Shown: positions 16,236 to 23,777 of the stretch, piece after piece
Numbering within the stretch: position 1 is the first letter of the stretch
Layout of the letters: every line of letters starts with the position of its first letter
NCBI GenBank assembly: GCA_013334825.1
Contig: JAAXWR010000001.1
Span: 404,731 to 450,058, forward strand
Direction of reading: 5' to 3'
Length of the DNA stretch: 45,328 nt
Origin: Candidatus Yonathbacteria bacterium
GTDB lineage: Bacteria; Patescibacteriota; Minisyncoccia; Phycocordibacterales; JACNGX01
Program-made: the position numbers and the translations under genes
The notes under the pieces: model-generated
The model's input: the letters and a program-made list of their open reading frames with translations, nothing else
What the model was told of the DNA's origin: nothing
Database searches by the model: none

Positions 16236-17156
16236 ATGCATTCCACCCATCGGCAAAAACTCATCATCGTCGTCGGACAAACCGCCTCGGGCAAAAGCGA
16301 CGTGGCAGTTACCATCGCACTTCACGCAAATGGAGAAGTCATTTCTGCCGATTCCCGTCAAGTATACAAGGACATCCCCATCGGTTCTGGCGTCATTTCT
16401 GATACGGACATGCGCGGTATCCCCCATCATCTCCTTGGTTTTGTCTCGCCACGTGTGGCATATACCGCGGGACAATATCGCGAAGATGGACGACGCGCGA
16501 TTGTTGATGTTGCCTCACGCGACAAAGTACCCGTGATTGTCGGGGGGACGGGATTTTATATTGATACACTGATACATGATGACCCTCTTCCCGAAGTACC
16601 GCCCAACAAGATACTCCGTGCGTCTTGTGCGAAATGCTCAACAGAAGAACTGATTGCTCGCCTCGCCTCACTTGATGCGAAACGCGCTTCTTCAATCGAC
16701 ACCAACAATCGTCGGCGTATCGTGCGAGCGATTGAAATTGCAACACTCCTTGGTCATGTCCCCACTATTCCTGTGCGTCGTAACTCTCCATACGATATAC
16801 TTTGGCTTGGCATCAGAGTTCCCGACAATGAACTTCACACACGCATCAATACACGCAATGCTTCAATGATAAGCCAAGGACTTGTTGCTGAAGTACGCAC
16901 TCTTCATGACAAACGGCTGTCATGGAAACGTATCGAGGAACTCGGTTTTGAATTTGCGTATGCTGCCATGCACATACGAGGTACACTAAGCGAAAACACC
17001 ATGCTCACGCGCATGGATATTGCCACACGTCAATATGCCAAGCGTCAAAAGACATGGTTCAAACGAAATGGCGATATCAAATGGTTTTCACCGAACGATA
17101 CCGCGCATATCTTGAAAACAGTAGATGCATTTCTCGCAGACCGACCTGCGGTATAA
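16236..17156 (+). CDS. miaA: tRNA dimethylallyltransferase MiaA
   Basis: Adds a dimethylallyl group to A37 of tRNAs that read UNN codons. The P-loop IIVVGQTASGKSD is followed by EVISADSRQVYKDIPIGSG, GIPHHLLGFV, the IVGGTGFYIDTLI segment and the tRNA-binding RRIVRAIEIA. Near the end is IATRQYAKRQKTWFKRN, the usual C-terminal signature. From ATG 16236 the protein has 306 residues, close to the family length. ATG 16206 is in frame 10 codons earlier, but a plausible -10 (16198-16203) lies only 2 nt before it, so I prefer 16236. It is divergent from the peroxiredoxin gene and has its own terminator downstream. Confidence 0.95.
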   Translation: MHSTHRQKLIIVVGQTASGKSDVAVTIALHANGEVISADSRQVYKDIPIGSGVISDTDMRGIPHHLLGFVSPRVAYTAGQYREDGRRAIVDVASRDKVPVIVGGTGFYIDTLIHDDPLPEVPPNKILRASCAKCSTEELIARLASLDAKRASSIDTNNRRRIVRAIEIATLLGHVPTIPVRRNSPYDILWLGIRVPDNELHTRINTRNASMISQGLVAEVRTLHDKRLSWKRIEELGFEFAYAAMHIRGTLSENTMLTRMDIATRQYAKRQKTWFKRNGDIKWFSPNDTAHILKTVDAFLADRPAV

Positions 17157-17270
17157 GATACTAGTTCGTAGTTCGTAGTTCGTAGTTCTTGGAACAAATT
17201 TTTATCAAAGAAAAAACATGCAAAGCATGTTTTTTCTTTTTTGTATTCTCTACGAACTAAGAACTACAAA
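17157..17270. repeat. TTCGTAG tandem words flanking a terminator
   Basis: GTTCGTA repeated three to four times (17164-17188) lies opposite inverted words at 17251-17279 (ACGAACT, AAGAACTACAAACTACGAAC), so an imperfect long inverted repeat surrounds the terminator between convergent miaA and sod. Confidence 0.65.
17211..17243. terminator. Bidirectional terminator
   Basis: AAAAAACATGC / GCATGTTTTTT stem then CTTTTTTG; A-rich on the 5' side, so it can serve both miaA and the minus-strand sod. Confidence 0.85.
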
Positions 17271-17849
17271 CTACGAACTTTTTACAAATCTTTCCTCCAC
17301 CACTCGCCAATCAATCGCATGCATGACCACATCCACATAATCAGCACGCTTGATACCATAGTCCGTCATATATGCGTGTTCAAACACATCAAGCACCAAA
17401 AGCGGTTCAGTTCCCACGAGATGCCCGCCATCATGTTCATTGATCCACAGTGTAAAAAGTCCTCCTGTTTCTCTATCTTTAGCAAAGACAACCCATCCGA
17501 TACCGCGCATCATCATCGCTTTTTCTATATCCATCTTCCATGCATCAAATGACCCGTATGCTTGTTCAATTGCTTTCATAAGCTCGGGAGCGGATGATGG
17601 CTCTACATCTTCTTTCGTCAAATTACCAAAGTAAAGTTCGTGAAGACGCATACCATCCCATTCCCATCCAAAACGTCTGCGCAATTCCGCGCTTTGGGGT
17701 GTCCCCGGTTCAATCGTCTTTGCGAGTTCCGCAATGGTATTCGTGTTTTTCACATATCCTTCATAGAGCGCGAAATGATTACGGAGCATATTCTCGGAAA
17801 GACCCGGAATACCGATGCACTGTTCAAAGTTTTGAGGGATATACGTCAT
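17271..17849 (-). CDS. sod: Superoxide dismutase, Fe/Mn family
   Basis: Converts superoxide to oxygen and hydrogen peroxide, upstream in chemistry of the peroxiredoxin encoded nearby. The start at 17849 gives MTYIPQNFEQCIGIPGLSEN. Family landmarks are the N-terminal helix RNHFALYEGYVKNTN (first metal His, with the second His of the usual pair replaced by Tyr), RLHELYFGNL (second metal His), GIGWVVFAKDRETG, and the C-terminal LDVFEHAYMTDYG carrying the Asp and His ligands, then DWRVVEERF. All four metal ligands are present. The 192 residues fit the family. Fe or Mn preference cannot be assigned. Confidence 0.9.
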   Translation of the reverse strand: MTYIPQNFEQCIGIPGLSENMLRNHFALYEGYVKNTNTIAELAKTIEPGTPQSAELRRRFGWEWDGMRLHELYFGNLTKEDVEPSSAPELMKAIEQAYGSFDAWKMDIEKAMMMRGIGWVVFAKDRETGGLFTLWINEHDGGHLVGTEPLLVLDVFEHAYMTDYGIKRADYVDVVMHAIDWRVVEERFVKSS

Positions 17850-17956
17850 GTGTATATAAAAAATGAAGTAAATAATACTCTGTGTAGTATAACAGAAAAA
17901 ATATACTATTCCCATTTTTCAAAATCACATAAGTTTCCCCTTTTCATGAAAAAGTG

Positions 17957-17962
17957 TATACT
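17957..17962 (+). promoter_or_regulatory. -10 box before the DUF4446 gene
   Basis: TATACT ends 10 nt before ATG 17973; the leader would be very short. Confidence 0.45.
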
Positions 17963-17972
17963 ATGTTGCATT

Positions 17973-18467
17973 ATGGTTACTCTGTTTGATACGACAATAC
18001 TCACTTATATACTCTTTGGTACGGCCTTTGTCGCACTTGTCTCATGTATATGGGCGATTATCCTCCACCGAAAAATCAATCGTCTTCTTGGCGGCTCCAC
18101 GGCCAAAGACCTTACGCATGCAGTTACTACACTTCATGAAAAAGCTGCTGACCTTGCAAAGACGCAAGAAAAAATACATGCATATCTGTCACGTGCCGAA
18201 TCACGCATGTCGCGAAGTATCCAAGGTATTGCGACAGTTCGTTTTAATCCATTTAAAAATCAGGGTGGAGGAAGCAATCAAAGTTTCGCCACCGCCCTCC
18301 TTGATGAAGAAGGAAACGGAGTTGTTATCTCAAGCTTGTACTCTCGTGACCGCGTCGGTGTATATGCCAAGCCTATTGAGAAAGGTACATCTTCCTATGA
18401 ACTCACCGATGAAGAAAAGTCTTCAATAGAGCTCGCATATTCAAAATTCAGACAATCGAAAGAATAA
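17973..18467 (+). CDS. DUF4446 family membrane protein
   Basis: Function unknown. The 164-residue product has one N-terminal membrane segment (about 8-28, ILTYILFGTAFVALVSCIWAI), a coiled-coil region (KDLTHAVTTLHEKAADLAKTQ), and the family core: TVRFNPFKNQGGGSNQSFAT then LLDEEGNGVVISSLYSRDRV and VYAKPIEKG. This core is typical of DUF4446 proteins of Firmicutes and CPR bacteria. ATG 17973 is chosen because upstream codons in this frame cross the sod promoter and look non-coding. A GC-rich hairpin follows, then infB. Confidence 0.85.
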   Translation: MVTLFDTTILTYILFGTAFVALVSCIWAIILHRKINRLLGGSTAKDLTHAVTTLHEKAADLAKTQEKIHAYLSRAESRMSRSIQGIATVRFNPFKNQGGGSNQSFATALLDEEGNGVVISSLYSRDRVGVYAKPIEKGTSSYELTDEEKSSIELAYSKFRQSKE

Positions 18468-18478
18468 GCTCGGAAAGA

Positions 18479-18511
18479 TACGGGGGGCGGCGCGAAGCGC
18501 CGCCCCCCGTA
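18479..18511 (+). terminator. GC-rich hairpin between the DUF4446 gene and infB
   Basis: TACGGGGGGCGGCG / CGCCGCCCCCCGTA around CGAAG. The tail (TCCCCG) is not T-rich, so termination is less certain. Confidence 0.55.
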
Positions 18512-18573
18512 TCCCCGTATTTCCTCCCCCTCCATAGACAAACATGTCATATTGATGTAGGGTAACACAACAT

Positions 18574-20076
18574 ATGTCTCCAACACCTGACACGCCAAAG
18601 ACTCCTCGCTCCCCCATTATTGTTATCATGGGGCATATTGATCATGGAAAATCAACGCTTCTTGATTATATTCGAAAAAGCAATGTCGTCGCAACTGAAT
18701 CAGGTGGCATCACCCAGCATATTTCCGCCTACGAAGCCATGCACAAGGGCGAAGACGGAACAGACAAACGTATTGTATTCCTCGATACACCTGGACATGC
18801 AGCATTTTCATCCATGCGTGGTAATGGTGCAAAGGTCGCCGATATCGCTGTTCTCGTCGTCTCTGCAGAAGATGGTGTCAAGGAACAAACAATGGAAGCA
18901 CACAAAGCAATTATAGACGCGCATATTCCGTATATCGTCGCCATCAATAAAATAGACCGCCCTGGTGCCGACATTGACCGCACAAAACTTAGTTTAGCGG
19001 AACACAACATTTTTGTTGAAGGATATGGTGGCGATATTCCTTTTGTCCCCATCTCTGCAAAACAAGGGACAGGCGTTTCCGACCTTCTCGACATGATGCT
19101 CCTTGTCGCAGATATGGCAGAACTATCCTCTGATCCCTCTCGTCCTGCCGAAGGTGTTGTCATCGAATCAAATGTGGACCCACGTCGAGGCATTTCAGCA
19201 AGTGTCATGATTTTGGATGGTACACTTGAAAAGGGAATGTTTGTTGTTGCAGGATCATCATACTCCCCTGTTCGTGCCATTGAAAACTTTGCGGGTAAAA
19301 ATATTTCTCTTGCAGGCCCCGCGACTCCTGTTCGCATCACAGGATGGAGTACCGTGCCTCCTACAGGAGAAATCTGCTCAACATTCACTTCAATCAAAGA
19401 AGCACGTGCCGCGGCAGAACTTCATACAAACACAAAACACACCTGCACATTTACTCCATCAGAAGGAACAGAAATCGTTATTCCTCTCATTGTCAAAGCA
19501 GACACATTGGGGACTCTTGAAGCGGTCGAGAAAGAACTTGGAAAACTTGTACATGAGACAGTCTGTCTTCGTATTGTACATGCTGACGTTGGCGATATTG
19601 GTGAAAATGATATTACCATCGCCTCTGGTTCTCATGACGCACTTGTTATCGGTTTTCGTGTCAAAGCAGATAAACAAGCCCTTGCCCTAGCAGATCAAAA
19701 CACCGTCTCCGTAGAAACGTTTGCTGTTATTTATAATCTCATTGATCATATTGATGAAATCATGCGTGCCCGCACTCCCAAGAAAGAAATTGAAGAACAT
19801 CTTGGTTCTGTGAAAATCTTAAAAACTTTTAGCAAGATAAAAGATAAACAAGTTATCGGTGGCAAAGTCATTGATGGTATGATTATGAACAAACTGGATG
19901 TCATTATCGAACGACGAGGTACAGAAATTGGACGTGGAAAACTCACCGAACTTCAAGAATCACGCGTCAAAGTTGAAAAATCAGAGAAAGGTGCCGAGTG
20001 TGGCATGCTTGTTGAAGCAAAAACAGACATTGCTCCTGGTGACATTATTATCCCTTTTAAAAAGACAATCGTCTAA
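18574..20076 (+). CDS. infB: Translation initiation factor IF-2 (short form)
   Basis: GTPase that brings initiator tRNA to the 30S subunit. GTPase motifs: G1 GHIDHGKST (20-28), G2 region SGGITQHISAYE, G3 DTPGHAAF, G4 NKIDRPGAD and a G5-like SAKQGTG. Domains II, III and IV follow, with the last beta-barrel holding the fMet-tRNA site (KILKTFSKIKDKQVIGGKVI). At 500 residues it lacks the N-terminal domains that bring many bacterial IF-2 proteins to 700-1000; short forms are common in CPR bacteria. The start MSPTPDTPKT is placed just ahead of the G domain. rbfA follows 7 bp after the stop, a conserved pairing. Confidence 0.97.
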   Translation: MSPTPDTPKTPRSPIIVIMGHIDHGKSTLLDYIRKSNVVATESGGITQHISAYEAMHKGEDGTDKRIVFLDTPGHAAFSSMRGNGAKVADIAVLVVSAEDGVKEQTMEAHKAIIDAHIPYIVAINKIDRPGADIDRTKLSLAEHNIFVEGYGGDIPFVPISAKQGTGVSDLLDMMLLVADMAELSSDPSRPAEGVVIESNVDPRRGISASVMILDGTLEKGMFVVAGSSYSPVRAIENFAGKNISLAGPATPVRITGWSTVPPTGEICSTFTSIKEARAAAELHTNTKHTCTFTPSEGTEIVIPLIVKADTLGTLEAVEKELGKLVHETVCLRIVHADVGDIGENDITIASGSHDALVIGFRVKADKQALALADQNTVSVETFAVIYNLIDHIDEIMRARTPKKEIEEHLGSVKILKTFSKIKDKQVIGGKVIDGMIMNKLDVIIERRGTEIGRGKLTELQESRVKVEKSEKGAECGMLVEAKTDIAPGDIIIPFKKTIV

Positions 20077-20083
20077 CACATAC

Positions 20084-20422
20084 ATGGAACACACAAAAGA
20101 AAAATTAACTGGCGTTATCATTGCTCTTGCCGCAGAATTTCTCAATCGTGAAGCAGACAAGTCTTCTCTGGTCACAGTCACAGGATGCAGTCTCTCTGAT
20201 AATCTCCGTACCGCTACGGTTCTTCTCTCTGTCCTTCCTGAAGGACGATCTGCTCCCGCACTTGAATTTGCACGCCGTAAACTGCCCGAGTTTCGCGCGT
20301 ATGTTGGTTCCCATGCCCGTCTCAAATATCTTCCGTTTTTCCATTTTGACCTTGATGCAGGAGAAAAAAATAGGCAAGCATTGGACGAGGTGTCTCGTGC
20401 ACAGGCATCATCACTCAAGTAA
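20084..20422 (+). CDS. rbfA: Ribosome-binding factor A
   Basis: Small KH-fold protein for late 30S maturation. The 112-residue product starts MEHTKEKLTGVIIALAAEFL. Typical features are VTVTGCSLSDNLRTATVLLS (strand-turn-strand with the D-L--A-V pattern), the helix EGRSAPALEFARRKLPEFRA, then YVGSHARLKYLPFFHFDLDA, the usual R-x-x-P-x-L-x-F-x-x-D end. It begins 7 bp after infB and is almost certainly co-transcribed with it. Confidence 0.93.
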   Translation: MEHTKEKLTGVIIALAAEFLNREADKSSLVTVTGCSLSDNLRTATVLLSVLPEGRSAPALEFARRKLPEFRAYVGSHARLKYLPFFHFDLDAGEKNRQALDEVSRAQASSLK

Positions 20423-20553
20423 CATAACGACATGAGATAGCGATTATTAATAATTGCTTGTGGTTTGATACTTGTTTATTTGATATTTTTTTATCTTTGA
20501 AAATATTTATTGGGACTAGAATAAATGTCCCATACCGTGTATCATATACGCAC

Positions 20554-20625
20554 GGCCACGTAGCCAAGTGGTAAGGCAAGGGTCTGCAAAACTCTTATAC
20601 GCGGGTTCGATTCCCGCCGTGGCCT
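20554..20625 (+). tRNA. tRNA-Cys (anticodon GCA)
   Basis: Acceptor GGCCACG / CGTGGCC with U discriminator; D-arm TAGCCAAGTGGTAAGGCA; anticodon stem AGGGT / ACTCT around CTGCAAA (anticodon GCA); T-arm GCGGG-TTCGATT-CCCGC. CCA is not encoded (TCAC follows). The 3' end is repeated inverted in the terminator, and tRNA-associated modules follow. Confidence 0.96.
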
Positions 20626-20668
20626 CACGAAAAAGCCCCCTCAAGGGGCTTTTCTCGTGAGGCCACGG
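20617..20668 (+). terminator. Terminator stem built from an inverted copy of the tRNA-Cys 3' end
   Basis: CCGTGGCCTCACGA (20617-20630) is repeated inverted at 20654-20668. The inner stem AAAAGCCCC / GGGGCTTTT is the terminator proper. Confidence 0.85.
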
Positions 20669-20890
20669 AGCGAGCCAACTGCTTGGCTCGCGCTTGCCTT
20701 GCCGAAACTTGTCTAAAGACAAGTGAAGGCGGGTCGAGAATCGAACCGAGCACCACTTTTATAATGATAAAAGTGGTGCTCGGCGTCCAGGAGTACTTGG
20801 CAGAATGCAAGTTTACGCAGCATTATGCCTAGTAACTCCGGGACGATTCCCGAGGTACTATGCACTTCTTCCGAGAATCGATTCTTATAA
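20669..20890 (+). repeat. tRNA-associated hairpin modules downstream of tRNA-Cys
   Basis: No gene. In order: GCGAGCCAA-CTGC-TTGGCTCGC hairpin (20670-20691, same as after tRNA-Leu and tRNA-Lys); a short ACTTGTCT / AGACAAGT hairpin (about 20707-20723); an inverted T-arm copy CGAGAATCGAACC (20735-20747), here matching tRNA-Cys; GAGCACCAC hairpin (20748-20781); GGCGTCC and a long AT-rich hairpin (about 20790-20838); a direct T-arm-like copy GGGACGATTCCCG (about 20839-20852); and CGAGAATCGATTC (about 20872-20884). Confidence 0.8.
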
Positions 20891-20907
20891 TAATATTTAA
20901 GATAAGA

Positions 20908-22635
20908 CTATACTAAACCGAGAATATTTTTGAGTGTAATGACATGATTCCTACTAATCTCATAATCATTCTCTGATACATTTCTCCAAAATAGTGCCTT
21001 AACATCATTCTCATTCTTTATAAGATTAATTGCGTCTTCTCTATTAATGATAGGTATCCTTCGTGCTTTACTGACCACACTGGAGAGATCGGCGGGAGGA
21101 TTAGAGAGAACGGAGAAATCTTCATTCCATATTTTAGAAACACATTCAGACAAATGATTTTCATACTCCTCAAAAAGATTCTCGATTGACATTTCTTCAG
21201 GGAGTAAAATAACATGAACATCTTTGATATCTGAGAATAACATGTCTTTAAATCCATCAACTTCTTGAGAAATACTCATCTTTTGAAGATGCCGTGATAT
21301 CGCCTTCTCCATTTTTCCTTTATCAGAATCTATAATAAAGTATACAGGGGCACGAATAATATCAGGAGTTGTTGTTATTACATCAAGATATTTTCCTATC
21401 TCAGTGATACCACTTAAACCACTGACAATTGGAATCCCGACTTTTTTATATGAATCAACCGTCTCTTTCTTCTCATCCTCACAAAAAATTAATTTTTCAC
21501 TGCTTGAAGAGAAGAAATATGCAAAAAAATTTGAATCTCCCATTATCTTACCCAGATCCTTTATTCTCTCATCATCAATATTTTGTGGACTAATGGTTTC
21601 TATATCCCCAACCCCTTTCAAGATGTTCCATTTTACTCTATCCCCACTTATTCGACTACCAGCAAGGAGTACGGGCGAATGAGTAGTTACAACCATCTGG
21701 ATATTATTCAACCAAGTTTCCGAATTTAATAAGTTTGATATTTTGAACAATAAATCGGCATGCAAAAATGATTCTGGTTCTTCCATTAACCAAATCGGAT
21801 GATATTCTCCTTTATTCAAGGACCTATCACTATCTAATAAATACTGCGCCAAATAAAGTACCGTTGCTTGAGCACCTGTACCTTGTGCTGTGAGTTGTAT
21901 CTCAGGAAGATCTGTATCTCCTTGAAAATTTACATCTGATACAGCAATAACGTCTGATATGTTTTTTGGCAAAGAGACAGATACTCGACAACCTGGCCAA
22001 AAAGACTGTAGGGATTCCGATAACGAATTAGAAAGATAATCATTCGCATAATTCTTCATTCCTCCCCAACTATCTTCTAGCGCTTGAATCTGATGGGTAA
22101 GACGAGCATTCCTACCCCAGTTCTGGAGAAGACGATCTCTTAAACGTCTTTGGACGTTATCGAAAAGAATTTGACCATCTTGCGGATGGATGTACGTTAC
22201 TTTAGTTGACGCAAGTAAACTTTTTATATCGGAAGATAGTTCTTCTCGCAAAAATCCAGTCTCTCCAATAAACCATTTTATTGATACAATTTTTGATGTT
22301 GGTGTAAAAGTAACTATCTTCTTTATTAGAAGGATATCACCATACTCCCTTATCATTCGGGTTTTCCTACTTTTTGTACTTAATTCTCGTAAGTTAAATG
22401 AGACCGATATCTCACTTTGGTTATATTTCTCCTGTTTTCTCGAATATTCTGTTCTATTTAAAAAAGTCTCATCAGAAAAATACTGATCATCAAAAAAAGC
22501 TCTGATGGCATATAAAACATTTGTCTTCCCTGAATTATTTATACCAACCAGATAAGATGCTTGGGAAAAATCTAAAAGGATCTCTTCTCGAAATCCTCTA
22601 AAATTTTTTATTTTTATTTGTGTAATAAATGACAT
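20908..22635 (-). CDS. OLD-like endonuclease: AAA ATPase with C-terminal TOPRIM domain
   Basis: ABC/SMC-type ATPase joined to a TOPRIM nuclease, the architecture of phage P2 OLD and of Gabija GajA. Walker A lies in LVGINNSGKTNVLY (about 29-42); the middle is coiled and helical; LTAQGTGAQATVLYLAQYL may serve as the signature region; Walker B is PIWLMEEPESFLH, with VVTTHSPVLLAG after it. TOPRIM follows with LIFCEDEKKETVDSY (acidic residue after the first strand) and VYFIIDSDKGKM. Length 575 fits. No helicase (GajB-like) or reverse transcriptase partner is adjacent, so a single-gene class is likely. AT-rich and enclosed by tRNA repeat modules, it looks acquired. Phage defence is an inference. 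Confidence 0.85.
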   Translation of the reverse strand: MSFITQIKIKNFRGFREEILLDFSQASYLVGINNSGKTNVLYAIRAFFDDQYFSDETFLNRTEYSRKQEKYNQSEISVSFNLRELSTKSRKTRMIREYGDILLIKKIVTFTPTSKIVSIKWFIGETGFLREELSSDIKSLLASTKVTYIHPQDGQILFDNVQRRLRDRLLQNWGRNARLTHQIQALEDSWGGMKNYANDYLSNSLSESLQSFWPGCRVSVSLPKNISDVIAVSDVNFQGDTDLPEIQLTAQGTGAQATVLYLAQYLLDSDRSLNKGEYHPIWLMEEPESFLHADLLFKISNLLNSETWLNNIQMVVTTHSPVLLAGSRISGDRVKWNILKGVGDIETISPQNIDDERIKDLGKIMGDSNFFAYFFSSSSEKLIFCEDEKKETVDSYKKVGIPIVSGLSGITEIGKYLDVITTTPDIIRAPVYFIIDSDKGKMEKAISRHLQKMSISQEVDGFKDMLFSDIKDVHVILLPEEMSIENLFEEYENHLSECVSKIWNEDFSVLSNPPADLSSVVSKARRIPIINREDAINLIKNENDVKALFWRNVSENDYEISRNHVITLKNILGLV

Positions 22636-22819
22636 AAATTTAATATCTATAATACTGTTGATAGACCAAGCATAACGACACTGAAAAATAAATACAACTA
22701 TACACTGTTCTCAGTTTGTATTATGGTATAACACAAAATATATAAAATCCAAGGCATCAGTTTACTAAAAACAGCATCAAAGATACTACGTCTACAGAAT
22801 TCTCAAGAAAATAAGTGAT

Positions 22820-23106
22820 TAGGCTCAAAGCCTTTGTCCGAGACATTGGAAATTTGCACCATACCCTCATGTTTTTTCATAAACAAAATGCTGCTGGACC
22901 TGCCGACAGGCAGGCGCGGCTCCCCAGCCCTACGTTCATGTAGTACGCATACATACGCACGAATTTTAATTCATGTAATACAGTTGTTACACATACTATC
23001 GTACATCATGAACGTAGGGCTGGGTCCGCCGTTCGAACCCCGGCGCAATGCAAGCAGTTGCATTGCTCTCTGGGCACACAAAAAAGCGCAAAAGCGCTTT
23101 TTTGTG
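22820..23106 (-). repeat. tRNA-associated hairpin modules downstream of tRNA-Leu(UAA)
   Basis: Read in tRNA direction (right to left): the GCAATGCAA-CTGC-TTGCATTGC hairpin (23045-23066), a compensated variant of the GCGAGCCAA hairpin with the same CTGC loop; GGGGTTCGAAC (T-arm-like); and a long stem CCCAGCCCTACGTTCATG / CATGAACGTAGGGCTGGG (about 22933-23026) enclosing AT-rich sequence. Nothing coding is visible. Confidence 0.75.
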
Positions 23107-23115
23107 TGCCCAGAG
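23068..23115 (-). terminator. Terminator stem built from an inverted copy of the tRNA-Leu(UAA) 3' end
   Basis: 22-bp perfect arms, CTCTGGGCACACAAAAAAGC then GC (23068-23089), and the inverse at 23094-23115 around a 4-nt loop. The last bases of the tRNA acceptor and T-stem form the outer part. Confidence 0.88.
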
Positions 23116-23190
23116 CGGGATTCGAACCCGCGCGATCTTGCGATCAAGGGATTTTAAGTCCCTCGTGTCTACCAACTCCACCACCTGGGC
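23107..23190 (-). tRNA. tRNA-Leu (anticodon UAA)
   Basis: Acceptor GCCCAGG / TCTGGGC (one G-U) and discriminator A. The D-arm has TTGGTAGACAC. The anticodon stem AGGGA / TCCCT encloses CTTAAAA (anticodon TAA). A long variable arm (TGATCGCAAGATCGC) and T-arm GCGGG-TTCGAAT-CCCGC follow. CCA is not encoded. Confidence 0.96.
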
Positions 23191-23191
23191 A

Positions 23192-23696
23192 ATGTGAAGA
23201 TTATACTGTATTTCCCTGAAATTGTCTGCCCCACATCGCTAAAGCGAAGTGATGCGGACGGAGAGACTTGTTCCGCGGTTACTAATCATAATGCTCCAAG
23301 CACTCGCATTTTTATAAGTACCGCTATGACGTCGAGCACCACTTTTGCCATTGCAAAAGTGGTGCTCGGTTCAAGTCTCTCGGGCCCAGCTCTACTTTCA
23401 TATATTCACAGGGTGTAAAAAAAATATAAAAAACACAAAAAACGTATATAATAAATATACGTTTTTTGAAAGTAGAGCTGGGTGCGGACGGAGAGACTTG
23501 TCCCGGAGTTACTAAGTAACATGCTCCAAGTATTCGCATGTTACTAAGTACTCCTGGACGCGGCGTGCCATCGTCGCCTAAAGGCTCCGATATGGCTCCG
23601 CCGTTCAAGTCTCTCGGCCGGGACACATTGTCCCGTCCAGGGAAACCAGAGATTACCTCACTATAGAAAATCAACAAATGGAGATGTTGTGCAAGT
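23192..23696 (-). repeat. tRNA-associated modules in tandem downstream of tRNA-Leu(UAG)
   Basis: No gene. The 17-bp 3' end of tRNA-Leu(UAG), GCGGACGGAGAGACTTG on the plus strand, occurs at 23698-23714 (the tRNA), 23484-23500 and 23254-23270, giving two units of 214 and 230 bp. In tRNA direction unit 1 has an inverted T-arm (GAGAGACTTGAAC), a GCCAT-ATCGG hairpin (23567-23596) and a long GGAG-TTACTAAGTAACATGC hairpin (about 23512-23556). Between the units lies a CCCAGCTCTACTTTCA / TGAAAGTAGAGCTGGG stem (about 23394-23483). Unit 2 has an inverted T-arm (GAGAGACTTGAACC), a GAGCACCAC hairpin (23334-23367) and a second long hairpin (about 23272-23330). Confidence 0.85.
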
Positions 23697-23777
23697 GCGG
23701 ACGGAGAGACTTGAACTCTCATGGGTTGCCCCACTGGTTCCTAAGACCAGCGCGTATACCAATTCCGCCACGTCCGC
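23697..23777 (-). tRNA. tRNA-Leu (anticodon UAG)
   Basis: Acceptor GCGGACG / CGTCCGC with A discriminator. The anticodon stem CTGGT / ACCAG encloses CTTAGGA (anticodon TAG). A long variable arm (GTGGGGCAACCCAT) and T-arm GAGAG-TTCAAGT-CTCTC complete it. CCA is not encoded. It is the third leucine tRNA of the window. Confidence 0.96.

Noticed and set aside
18479-18511. Non-canonical genetic code (TGA read as an amino acid, as in some CPR groups)
   Set aside because: Conserved proteins here (for example those of array genes and DprA, TopA, GyrA) have no internal TGA, and several genes end with TGA at terminators.
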